From contig OX246743.1 in the NCBI GenBank assembly GCA_945910005.1, positions 44,240,736 to 44,304,735 of the forward strand: DNA of 64,000 bases, read 5' to 3'. Below the pieces are notes generated by a model, which saw only the letters and a program-made list of their open reading frames with translations, searched no databases and was not told the DNA's origin. The first letter of the stretch is position 1, and the number at the start of each line of letters is the position of its first letter. This stretch comes from Isoperla grammatica (Eukaryota > Arthropoda > Insecta > Plecoptera > Perlodidae). The position numbers were made by a program, and so were the translations under genes. Below, one piece after another: positions 36,301-47,600 of this stretch.

Positions 36301-37735
36301 AAAATTAAATAACTTACCTGCATACACATAAGAAGCATATTTACTTCTTTCGAGAGGAGGAATCCAACGAGCCAACATTACCATCATGGCAGGAAATGTC
36401 ACTCCCTGAAAAAAAAAGCGGTTCTGGGGTAATCGACAAATAACTGGGGAATGTTCTTGAACTCGTTTTTCCTCCAATACTATCGAATACTTTGTGAAAA
36501 TGGGGAGAGGCATAATAAGAGTTTGTCTGAATTCTGAAAATACTTGCTATCATGTAGGCTACACTTAAAGATAAGAAAGCGATGAATGATATTTGTTAGG
36601 CTAGTCGCAAACCAATGTCAGATGAATTAGCTATCTATTCCAAAGCATGATCATAGGATTTAATTAAATCTAATAGGTAATGTGTTTTACTTGTTGATAG
36701 TTCATCAGCAAGTAAGGCTGGCTAGAAAACAAGAGTATCCAATGTTTCATTTGCCTCTGACATTCTAGTACCCTTACCTCTCCAAGACCCTCTATCACTC
36801 TGACCGCAATAAACACGTAAATGTTGAGACGGGCAGCAAGTGGACTAAGAGCAGTGAAAATGCCGGTAATCAAGACTCCGAGACCAAACACGAGCTTTCC
36901 GCCGTAAAGTTCCGCCAGACGCCCTCCAGGCACCTGTGTCAAAACGTAGCCATAGAAGAACGCACCAAGGATCAGGCTTTGCGTCGATTCGTCCCAATTG
37001 AACTCACCAGTCTCCTGAAACATAAAGAATAGAATATAGGCCTAAGCATGAAGAAAATGTGATGACAAAGTTTCTGTTTTAAAGCTGAAAGTATGAGTGC
37101 AACACTTCACACAGGTACTCTGAATGTAAACGGTTCCTACCACAGTTGGGTAGGCTATGATTTGTTTAACTATGTTGTCGCCTCTTACGACAGGCAGAGC
37201 TACCCTGGACCTACGCCGATTCCATCCAGCGGCAAATGGGACAAGACAACAAAATGCCTAAAATATTAATAACACATTTGTTGAGCACTCACCGGAGGTA
37301 GAGTAGTATTACTAAAAGGCACTGGGCAGACATCGGTTACTGTTGCATTGGTGACCTGAGTGTTGTTAACCATAGCCACAATTGCAACAGAGAGATTGAC
37401 ACGCATCGCATAAACATTGGCAAAGCCTAAAAAGCCCATCAGGGCCAAAATGCTCCTCGTGTTTATGCATTCTTTCGTGTCTACCAAAACTGTCAAAAAA
37501 ATTACAAAGATTAGAGGTTATGTTATCGGAGTTCAAGAGGTTAAACGTTTTCTTTGTTTACTTCCTGCTAGCATAGGCCTAGCTGGACTTATCTGCTACA
37601 AGGTCACTCTCTAGGCCTCATTACGAAGTAGATAATTCACAAACACGAACCTTCACTTGTTGATATCAACGCAAGTTCTTCATTTTCGACTTCGGATTCA
37701 CTCGAGAGGCCCCCGCTCATAGGTGGCTCTGGCAT
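33346..37735 (-). CDS. SLC17-family (sialin-like) anion transporter, 10 exons
   Basis: Minus-strand exons are 37735-37651, 37489-37293, 37014-36778, 36405-36318, 36195-35972, 35441-35289, 35146-35014, 34459-34218, 33787-33631 and 33434-33346. All junctions are GT-AG with matching phase, giving 534 residues. SLC17 members are 12-helix major facilitator proteins that move organic anions or phosphate using H+, Na+ or membrane voltage. TM1 has NVYAMRVNLSVAIV, with R58 at the conserved transport Arg. GAFFYGYVLTQVPGG and EGLGEGVTFPAM are family signatures. Potential N-glycosylation sites (NNT, NAT, NTT) lie in the large loop after TM1. An N-terminal EELALI (19-24) fits an acidic dileucine sorting motif, suggesting lysosome or vesicle targeting. 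The His that follows PAM in human sialin (PAMH) is Met here, so ion coupling may differ. Arthropods have many paralogues (often called inorganic phosphate cotransporters), so the substrate is unknown. It is head-to-head with the VLCAD gene. Confidence 0.92.
34755..34913. mobile_element. Foldback MITE in SLC17 intron 7
   Basis: A near-perfect palindrome: the left arm TGGTACGTTTACAGCTACGC... continues into GTTGCGAGCGAAGC, and the right arm is its reverse complement ending CTGTAAAGGTACCA. The central part (GCTCCAATCAG / CTGATTGGAGC) is also paired. TA lies immediately outside each end, compatible with a TA target duplication. No coding capacity. Confidence 0.8.
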
Positions 37736-38331
37736 TTTAATGAAAACTGACTGCTGACTAGCCTATGACGAGAAATAATTCTATGCTTATGACGCCGTTT
37801 TAGCAACAACCAATTAACGCCTGCCCTAAGGCGTGAGTCATCGCTTTGTTTATGATTTGTAAAAAAAAAATTCCATGAATGTCAAGATAGCCAGCTGGCG
37901 ATGTTGATAGTGTACGGCCTACTTTCGCTTGTATCGACCTAGGTCCAAGGTCGACTAGTGACACGCGTACTCCACCGCCAGCTGCTTTTATTTAACCAGC
38001 GGGAACTTTAAATTAAAAACGATGAAGTCGCTTCAATATTATTGTATTTACCTACGAAAAATGGCAAACACTGCCTCTAAAACCACGATTGACAATTAAC
38101 CAGAGTAATTTTTATATTTTGTCTACGTCTTTTTATAAAATCGAAGTTATGAATGACGTGAGAAAAATTGAGGAAATATTGACATGTTTACATCTAATAT
38201 GATTATGTTTTGTTTTTAATTGTGTTTATTTCTCCTTGTTTTTTATGGAATTCATTCTAAAGAAGCCTCTCTGAAAATTACCATTACCAACATTTTTTTT
38301 TTTATACACTAGTGTTCAACATTAAGGTGAG
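37736..38331. promoter_or_regulatory. Putative bidirectional promoter, SLC17 / VLCAD
   Basis: The SLC17 and VLCAD start codons diverge and are 596 bp apart, so this interval must hold both promoters unless an upstream non-coding exon exists. A CCAAT box (ACCAAT) is at 37809-37814. A GTGAG directly before the VLCAD ATG resembles a splice donor and could instead mark a different 5' structure. No clear TATA box for either gene. Confidence 0.45.
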
Positions 38332-40266
38332 ATGTTACAGTACAGGCAAATTTTAGTACTTCCCTACAAAGTTATTAATTGTTTAGAAATTAGCTCAAGA
38401 TTGCTAGTTACAGCATCTAAAAATACTAGTGATGGGCCAAATGTTTCAAGACCTCCAACACCACCAATTACAACTTTCGACCCAAGGCCCACGACTCCGG
38501 CAATAATGATGAAGGAGTCCCACTCTTTCGTGATGAATATATTCCGTGGCGTTATCCAAACATACGAAGTCTTCCCGTACCCAGACAGCCTCACAGGGGA
38601 CCAACGGGAAACCTTAGCGATGCTGATTGGTACCGTTGAAAAGTTCTTTGCAGAAGTAAACAACCCTGCCATAAACGATACCGAGGAAAAAGTTTCCGAT
38701 AAGTCATTAGCTGCAATGTGGGAATTGGGGTTCTTTGGTCTCCACGTACCGCTGGAGATGGGAGGCCTCGGACTGAACAACACTCAATATGCACGGCTGA
38801 TAGAGATCATGGGAGCCAACGACTTGGGGCTCGCCGTCACTCTGGGGTCTCATCAAGCCATTGGTTACAAGGGAATACTATTGGTGGGTACGCCCGAACA
38901 AAAGGAAAAGTATTTGCCCCGCGTTACGACGGGAAAACAGTATGCTGCGTTTTGTTTGACCGAGTCGACTGCGGGCAGTGACGCTGGATCCATCAAGACT
39001 CGAGCTGTGCTATCCCCGGACGGGAGGCACTACATCTTGAACGGGAGTAAGCTATGGATCAGTAACGGAGGTATATGCGAAGTGATGACCGTGTTTGCGC
39101 AAACTTCCGTCACGGACGAAGAGGGCAAGACGGGAGACAAGGTCACCGCATTCATCGTCGAGCGAGCGTTCGGAGGAGTTACGAGCGGCAAACCGGAGAA
39201 AAAGATGGGTATAAGAGCCTCGAATACGACCGAGATTTTCTACGACAACGTCAAAGTTCCCGTCGAGAACGTCCTCGGAGAAGTGGGATCCGGCTTCAAG
39301 GTTGCCATGAACATTTTGAACAACGGTCGTTTCGGTATGGCGGCCGCACTATCGGGCACGATGCGCCACGTGATGCAGAAAGCCGTGGCCTTTGCGACCA
39401 AACGGAAACAGTTTGGGCGTGGCATCGACTCGTACGGTTCCATACAAGAGAAACTCGCTCGCATGTCCATGCTACAATACGTGACGGAGTCATTAGCTTA
39501 CATGGTGTCGGGTAACATGGACTCTGGTTCGTCACAATATCACCTGGAGGCAGCAATCTCTAAAGTGTTCGCTTCGGAGGCTGCATGGTACGTGACCGAC
39601 GAAGCAATACAAATTATGGGCGGGATGGGAGTCATGCAGGAAAATGGTCTGGAAAGAATACTCAGAGATATCAGAGTATTCAGAATCTTTGAAGGTACAA
39701 ACGACATCTTGAGACTGTTCATTGCATTGACGGGGATACAGTTTGCTGGAAAACACTTAACCGAGTTACAGAAAGCCTTCAAAAGTCCCACTGCCAATTT
39801 GGGTTTAATCTACAACCTAGCTAAGGACCACTTAGTATATTCCATTGGTCTCAGCACTCCTCCATCTATGCATGTGTATGTCCACCCATCACTAAGACGA
39901 TCGTCTACTGAAGTCAGCAAGAGTGTTGAAAGATTTGGAAAGACAATAGAGATACTACTGATTACACATGGTAAAGAGATTGTCGACGACCAATTTATTT
40001 TGAATCGAATTGCCTCGGCTGCCATTGACATTTATACCTCTGTTGCCATTCTATCACGCGCTACAGACTCGCTAAACAAGAATCTACCATCTTCAAAACA
40101 TGAACAGCTGATGACACAAGTTTGGTGTAATGAAGCAAGCAAACGTGTAACCTTGAACCTGAGAGACATTTCTAAGCAAAAACGGAACTTTACAAAGATG
40201 GCTGAAATCTCTAAAAATGTATGTAAAACAGGGGGCTTTGTCCAAAAAAATCCAGTAGGGTTTTAA
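38332..40266 (+). CDS. ACADVL: Very-long-chain acyl-CoA dehydrogenase, uninterrupted
   Basis: A single 644-residue reading frame. VLCAD is a mitochondrial inner-membrane flavoenzyme that carries out the first, FAD-dependent step of beta-oxidation of very-long-chain acyl-CoA. The N-terminal 30 or so residues are basic and hydrophobic with one acidic residue, consistent with a mitochondrial presequence; the mature part starts near SHSFVMNIFRG. The acyl-CoA dehydrogenase signature FCLTESTAGSDAGS and the substrate/FAD region LWISNGG are present. The catalytic Glu is E454 in RIFEGTNDI, preceded by QIMGGMG. The extra C-terminal helical domain of VLCAD/ACAD9 is complete, ending NPVGF, and matches VLCAD better than ACAD9 (for example LNNTQYARL, NNGRFGMAAAL). 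No stop or frameshift is seen. There is no intron, unlike its multi-exon neighbours, so it may be a retrogene or a locus that lost its introns. The chosen start gives the presequence, but an upstream exon cannot be excluded. Confidence 0.95.
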   Translation: MLQYRQILVLPYKVINCLEISSRLLVTASKNTSDGPNVSRPPTPPITTFDPRPTTPAIMMKESHSFVMNIFRGVIQTYEVFPYPDSLTGDQRETLAMLIGTVEKFFAEVNNPAINDTEEKVSDKSLAAMWELGFFGLHVPLEMGGLGLNNTQYARLIEIMGANDLGLAVTLGSHQAIGYKGILLVGTPEQKEKYLPRVTTGKQYAAFCLTESTAGSDAGSIKTRAVLSPDGRHYILNGSKLWISNGGICEVMTVFAQTSVTDEEGKTGDKVTAFIVERAFGGVTSGKPEKKMGIRASNTTEIFYDNVKVPVENVLGEVGSGFKVAMNILNNGRFGMAAALSGTMRHVMQKAVAFATKRKQFGRGIDSYGSIQEKLARMSMLQYVTESLAYMVSGNMDSGSSQYHLEAAISKVFASEAAWYVTDEAIQIMGGMGVMQENGLERILRDIRVFRIFEGTNDILRLFIALTGIQFAGKHLTELQKAFKSPTANLGLIYNLAKDHLVYSIGLSTPPSMHVYVHPSLRRSSTEVSKSVERFGKTIEILLITHGKEIVDDQFILNRIASAAIDIYTSVAILSRATDSLNKNLPSSKHEQLMTQVWCNEASKRVTLNLRDISKQKRNFTKMAEISKNVCKTGGFVQKNPVGF

Positions 40267-40463
40267 AATTCTTCGGTAATTAATGGTTGTTTTAATGATT
40301 TATGGGTTATGCTAAATATGCACGTATGTCCAAATTTATCACAAAAGACAAATCATATTCCATCCACTATCAACAAGCCATAGTAAAACAAGACAAGTTT
40401 TGAGATGTTAATCTACCTAAGCACCAAGCACAAGTTAGTTTTTAAGCCGATGTAAAATCTGAA

Positions 40464-40469
40464 AATAAA
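40464..40469 (+). terminator. Candidate polyadenylation signal for VLCAD
   Basis: AATAAA about 200 bp after the VLCAD stop codon, followed by a GT-rich stretch (GTGTATTG). Chance occurrences are common in AT-rich DNA, so this is tentative. Confidence 0.4.
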
Positions 40470-41633
40470 AGTGTATTGATATATCAAAATGTGATTACAA
40501 GAGCCATTAATTTCAGGAACAAAAGTTAGTAAGAATGTTCACACTAAAAAAGTAGTTGCTAATACTTTCAGCATTTATTTGCATTTTACATTCATTACAT
40601 GAATGATGTTACATTAAAACCTTTGGCCCACTTTTTCCTGCAAACAAGATAATACATTACATAATGCACTTTCTATTATCTGCTGGAAATATTTTATACA
40701 TATAGTATGTATTTACTATTTAGTAATATTGGTATATTCTAGAATGCATGCCTTTAAATCATTTATAATAATAAAAAAAAAACTCCTAACAATAGCGTAA
40801 CAACCTATGTACGAGCCAGACACTAACCAGATAAAACCAACATAGGTACATAAAATATTGTCAGTATGTTGTAGTGACATTAGAATACTAATATCAAAGT
40901 GTATATTATAGTGGCTCTACAACAAATCAATATCAATAGTAGTAGGTACCATAAACTTGACACTATCGTCTAGTGCAATATAAAGGAATAACAATAGCTC
41001 ACCTATAATATTACAGTATATATGTTATAATATTTAAATATATTATATACAATTACAACACAAAACAATTCATAGAATTATTTTTTCAAAACCAAACAAA
41101 ACAACTTGCACGTGGAGAGAAAGACAACAAATCAACGTTGTTCACCGCAATGATTAACAATTGCAAATGGGTCGAGATGCAATTAATAAAAGGCAAGAGT
41201 GATGATACATATGGTAATATATAATATATTTCATATAACAACATTCTAAGGTATGAGTTTACAAATCATATAAAACATCCCGCTTCCATAATGTTGTACA
41301 AGTAGGTATAAAACAATGCTGCAACTGCAAATCGTCGGTACATAATCTTATTGAAAATAGGTAGATAAAAAAATCAATATCCTCAAATATCAAGATCATT
41401 GTAAGAATCCAATTAAATTTGAGATGATGTCGACTGAATTCAATATTAAACGAGCAATCAAAAGTTACAAAAATTTGTTGGTAGTGCCGGTTAAATTATA
41501 TATACATGTTGAAGTGGAGACACAGCGGATCGTTGAACGTTCCAACAGGGAACGTCGTGACCCTCGAGCTTATCACCGCTCGAAGAGTCGAGGTCAGCGG
41601 AGTAGAGAGAGAGAGAAGAGACGAGGGAACGAC
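40470..41633. other. Convergent intergenic region, VLCAD / ACBD5
   Basis: AT-rich DNA between two genes that end towards each other. It presumably holds both 3' UTRs. No exon, element or RNA gene is seen. A short GA-rich stretch (GAGAGAGAGAGAA) lies at about 41605, just 3' of the ACBD5 stop codon. Confidence 0.5.
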
Positions 41634-44600
41634 TCATGACAGCCGATTGCTTCGCCGCCGCTGCAGGTAACTGATGAGGAAGTGGGCCACAAAGGGCCAC
41701 ACCACGAGGAAGGCGGCCGTCCTTGGAGATATCTCCCTGAAGGGCCACCACACTGGATGTGTAGATTTATCCTGAACAGACACAACACATGAGGCACAGG
41801 CTACCCACCCACTTGTCAGGTAACTGATGAGGAAGTGGGCCACAAAGGGCCACACCACGAGGAAGGCGGCCGTCCTTGGAGATATCTCCCTGAAGGGCCA
41901 CCACACTGGATGTGTAGATTTATCCTGAACAGACACAACACATGAGGCACAGGCTACCCACCCACTTGTCAGGGAACTGTGTACAATTATTATTACACTC
42001 ACTTAGGTCCCAACTCAACAACTTCCTTACGCTTCGATTCAGTAAACTCGCTTTGGTAACCATGGTTTCAACAAACATTACATATAAAACACATGGCAGC
42101 CGTCATGTTTGTTCGTACACAATATCCGCTTACCGGCTAATCAGAGTTTAAAAAGTTGGCAAAACTGGCCCTTAGTGTTTTTCCCAAAATTAAAATTGTC
42201 AAAAATAAATCAAGCTTGGGTGCTCGACCCTTTTTTAATGTCACTATGAAATTTCTATGTATAACCCAAAATTGAGATTAGGGAACAATACTTTGTGAGT
42301 ACACGTAAAAACCCCACAACTCTGGAGGTGTCAGCTGGCCGCTCGGAAGCGAGAGTGAAACGGACGAACGTACCTGGATCGAGCTCCACGCTGGAGAGTT
42401 GGACAGTGCGGACACCTCGAGACTCCTGACACGCGACGTGATCCTGTCAAGGTCGCGCTGCAGGTGCAGAACCGTCTCCTGGATCTGTTGCGATATGTCG
42501 ACCGGGGCCCGACCTCGCTGGTCACCGCTCGCCCCTGGAAACAGACGCTCGGTCGTCAATCACCGACCCAACCTTCATCACTTCTTATGTTTTCATTTCC
42601 TTCGAAGGTAAGCTGCTGGATCCTACCACAACAATCAATTAGGCTACTCCAGCCAATTGGCTTCTATCAAAACAATCATCTAAGGTCCAGTCTTACAATG
42701 TCCCAATAACTACTTATTTGTCGAATAGCTTGCTTTCTCCATGGCAACCACCAACCAAAACCCTTGTAATCCTCCAAATAGCTTACTTTCTTATTAGAAG
42801 ATTGTAAGACCGGCCCTTAAATGTTTATGTGAAGTATTCTCTTTCCATATTGTCACATACCCTTGAACAAGATAACACGATAATATCTTATTTTTCAACT
42901 GATAAAATAAAAGCTATGGGGTCGTGCAATGTAGTTTATTAGTGTAAATCATTCTTAGCAACTCGTTATAAAAATCTAGGCTACATATCAAGAAATCACC
43001 ACATCTAGACAAACGTATATTGGCTATAAGAAAAGGTTTAAATTACATTTCTTGACGATAATAACAATCCCACGTTTCAATCTCTCGACAATGGAATGTC
43101 TTGACGACCAACTGGTAAACAATCATTCCAGGATCGGAAAAGAAGCTCACGAGGTTTCACGTTTGAACCGCGAGAAATATCGTCGAGCGCCCTGTTGCAT
43201 TACACACGGTAAAAATGAAAGGAGAAGACTAATACCCACATTGCACGGTTCAACATCTTCGTCAAACTTATTGAATTCAATGACCAAAAGGCGTCGATTG
43301 AAACTCGCTATATTGTTGCATTTTTCTAACCAAACTTTGATCCGCTTTTGTTCTTGAATTCAATAAGTTTGACGAAAGTATTGAACCAAGTAATGTGGGC
43401 ATAAGGCTTATGTTGTGCATTTGTTTTTACACAATATATAGTAGGTAATGGTTGTCGTTGGATAGTATAGCTATCGGATTTGCTTGTCCTTGTCGTATGC
43501 TGGCACACTTTAATCCGGGGAAGCGGGGCGTTCCGTCGCCATTCTCTCCTTCAACACATTCTGTGGGCTCGAGGTGAAGCAACATCCCCTGAAGAGGCTC
43601 GGGTCTATCTTGGCCACCTGTCGCCTGGGCTTGGGGCCTTCGGTCGGAGGGGGCGGAGAGACACTCCCGTCACAGCTCGAGTCCGAAGTGGACGCTGCGC
43701 GCTGCGGGGTGGCTTTGCGTAGCGAGGTCGTGCTCTTACGGGCGACCGCGGGTTTGGCCGCGACCGGCTTCGCGATCTTCTTGTCGGAGAACTTGGGGAA
43801 CGACCTCGCGTTGTTGGGCGCACCGCGGACGTTGAAGCTCGACGCCTTGCGGGGTAGCGCCTTAGCGGTCGGCATCTTGCTCCGCGACTGTTGCGGCAAC
43901 ACCTTCGAGACGGGCGAGGGCGGACTCTTTCTCCTGTTGGGTCCCTTCGTTTCGTTCGGGGGCGTTCTCAGACTCGACGCGTGCTTCATGGATATGTGCA
44001 GGGGTTGAGCCGGGTTCAGGTGTCTGAGCAACGAATTGGAAGGCGCCGCGGGCTTCTTTGTCGTCAACGAAGTTTTCGAAGTCTTTTTCGGCGGCGCTGC
44101 TTTGGGCACGGACGCCCTGACGGTCGGCATCTTGAGGAGACCGGGTTTAGACTGCGGCACCATCTTACGGTCGTCCGTCGCGACCAAACCTTTCTGACCC
44201 TTCGAGCCGACACCCGCGGGATTATTGGCATTGGTCTTCGTGTCGGGTACCCAAAATTTCGACGACATGGGGTACTCCCATCGGAAACTTCTCTCGGCCA
44301 TCGTGATCACGTCGCCGTGACAGAGATTCTTGGGTTCCTCGCCGACGCTCTTGCCGTTCAGGAGCGTACTCGTGCCCTTGCTCAGATTGGTAACGGTCGA
44401 CACCCGGTTCTTGCCGGACGCGATGAGACACTGCTTGTCCGCGACGGTCGAGAGGGCTATCCTGATGGCGCAGTCCGGGCCGCGACCGACGGTGCAGTTC
44501 TCCGCGCTCAGCGGCAGACGCGAGCCAAACGCCCCGTTGGGACGGAGTACCGCCAGCTGGCCGTAGACCGTGCGCGGATGCTTCAAGGCGTCCAGATCCG

Positions 44601-47600
44601 CGAGGCCAATCTCGGAGGCCTTCTTCTGCAGCGAGGCCAGCATGCTGGGCGCTCGCGTCTTGAAACCAGAGCTCTTACGTTCCACGGTCTTCTTCGCGAG
44701 CAATCCCGCCGACGTGGCTCGCGTCTTCTTGTTCTTCCTCGGCGTGGGCGTGACGGGAGGCGAGTCCTCGTCGAAGCCGGACCCCGAGGAGGACAGTTTG
44801 TTCTGCGAGGCGGCCTTCTTCAACGGAAAGCCCGGCGTCGAAGGCCTTCGTGCCGACGAGGACTTGGCGGGGACCTTCGCGCGATCGGTCTTGGCGTTCG
44901 GGACCCTCTCTCCGGTGGCCTTGGACGTCGTCGGAGAGATCTTCAGGTATCTCTTCCCCGGGTTGTGCCAGTACTTGGAGGTCTCGGGATACTGCCAGAC
45001 GAAGCGTTTGTCTCCCAGCGTGACGACGTCGCCGTGACGGAGCGTGGCCGCAGTCTCGCCCACGCGAGCGTCATTGAGGAGCGTCACCGAGTCCGGGTCG
45101 AGGCTCCGTATCGTAGACTCACGGTCGCCGTGTGACTCGATCAGGCAGTGTTTGTGCGCTATCTCCGACTGGTGTATGCGCACGCTGCAATCGCCGTCGC
45201 GTCCTATCGTGCAGTGGCCCGAGCGCACGGGGTAGAGCGATCCCACCGACCCCTCTCTCCGCAACGAGCCCAGATAGCCGTAGATAGATGCCGGCATTTT
45301 CACGTCTACTCTCGCTCGGTGTGCGTTATAAAATATTCAACCTATTACTTTACCACTCGATAGTAACAGACGCACTTGCTTCACATGGGTGATTCCCAGA
45401 TCTTCACTTCAGTAGTTGATTCTGGAATGTGATGAACTTTCTTTTAGTTGACTTTGTATTTTTAAGGTATTACATAGTATTAAAATGTTTTATTAACAAC
45501 TTTTTAAAATTTTAGTATTAAAATATTGTTTGTGTACAATGCAAATCTCTTTTGCAATGACATTTTATATAAGTTTAAAAAACAATTGCAAGTATTCTAT
45601 AGATTGTTGATGAAAAGATAAATGAACGGCAAAGAAGTCACTTTCTCAAAGAAATTCCGACTAGAAATGCCAACCAAAGAAATGCCAAAGAAGACGAGAA
45701 GTTTGATCTGCAACACAGGAAAGTCAAATGGCACAGAACTACATAGAACGCTAGACCGACAGTAGGTCTGTTCGTTGGACCTACTCTAACTTACTCCCTG
45801 CTCTACTTCGATCAAACGGTCAAACCCACCAATCACATGTAGGCTAACTTACTGAGATTTCGTAAGCCTACTCGTGATTCGTGGGTCTTATCGAAGTAGA
45901 GCAGGGAGTAAGTTAGAGTAGGTCCAACGAACAGACCTAAAGTCTGGTGGTAGGACCCGTACAATTTAAGTTGATTCCTTTAGTTCCTCTGTTTGCGTGT
46001 TCTTTCCAGCTAAGTTTCTGGTCCAGAACTAAGCCCAAGTGCCTGGTTTTGTTGTTTTGTTCGAGCTTCTGGGTTTTGCATTTAATGGCGGTTTCCAATG
46101 GGATACACTCAGTGCGCACTGGTGCGCCTATTACATTGGTGTGTATTGTTGTTCTAATTGGTAAAGGTGTACTCAGTGCGGTCCAGTGCAACTATTGGAA
46201 AACGGCATAAGATAAATAAAAAAAAATTGATTTAGATATTTTACAATAACTTTCACCACTAAAACAGTCACGAAATACGTTGTCAACCGTCGACGAGGGA
46301 ATAAAACAAACAATTTACCCTGGTTCATCCGAGCCCTGGCCATGAGGGGACTGTTCCTCTCTCTCGGTCGCCCCCTCTCCGCCTCCCCTCCATCGTCGTG
46401 ACCGTTGACCAGGTGACCGTTGACCTTGACGTCTCCGTTGGCGAGGCTGCGGTTGTGAGCGCGCTTTGAGGGTTTACTCTCCTTCACGCTGATGCGTTCG
46501 GGCGCCGTCTGGACAAAACACACACATTATTATAATATACCTTCACTGAATAATCAACATACATTTATTGATGTGTAGCCATTATTTTAAAACGCTTTTT
46601 TCTCTTAGACGTAGCGACCGGTGCCACCAAAGGAGGCTCTCGTGCATACTAACTTCTTTCACTTATCCCCTTTCATTACATCTCTTTCTATTATCATGTT
46701 AGTACTATTCCCCATAAACGCTGGCCCCCTTTGTGATCCTAACGCCCTCCTACCCATCCCTCTCCCCCCACTGTCCCACTTGAAAGTCTCCTGCCACTCG
46801 GCCCTGCCCCCACTCTAGCTTTACTCCCTTCATGACAACCCAGCGATGTGTAATCATTCAAATTCCAGCATATGGCATTTTCATCTTCATATTTCATGTT
46901 CAACCAATCATCATCTCAATAAGCCTTTTGTTGTAACCCTTAATGAAACGAATTTTAAAAAAAAGATATTAAAAAAGAAGACAGAAGAATGAAGACTTCA
47001 GACAGGACACGATCTGCTAGGAAAGCACCTATATCGAATAGGAATCACCAACAGCAGTATGTGCAGTCTATGTGAGAGGGAGGAACAGAACAGAGAGCAT
47101 CTGATGAGATGTCCAAGTCTTAAAGACGAAGTAGATGCCCTTCCACCCGGCATAAGCTATGAGGAAAAGGAAGCCTGTCTCTACTGGAAAAGCAGAAAAT
47201 GCATGATGGCCCAGTAAGCCAAAAATGCGGGCATAGGAAAAGAAGATGAAGACAGAATGAGCGTATGAGTGACCCACCTCGACAGTGTCAATGAACTCGT
47301 CCTCATCGTCGTCGTCCTCCTGGTCCGGGGGTTGAGGGGACGCGGAGAAGCTGCTCGTCGGACTCACCTCCAGGCTGGACGAGCGGACTCGACCGTTCAT
47401 GGTCCCCGCGCGATGGGGCGAAGCCTCGCGGGAACCTGCACAGACACACCACATCTATTACACTTACCAATATGAGCTTCCGCTCTTTACAATCGCAAGA
47501 ACCTCATAGTAGTATGAATTCATGACAGAGGAGCAAAACAATGTAACGTACGACTAGACTAAGCTATAGTATAAATGAGATGATGATGATGAGAATACAG

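Noticed and set aside
43891..45135. A 414-codon plus-strand frame
   Set aside because: Arg-rich antisense shadow of the GC-rich FHA gene, with no domain.
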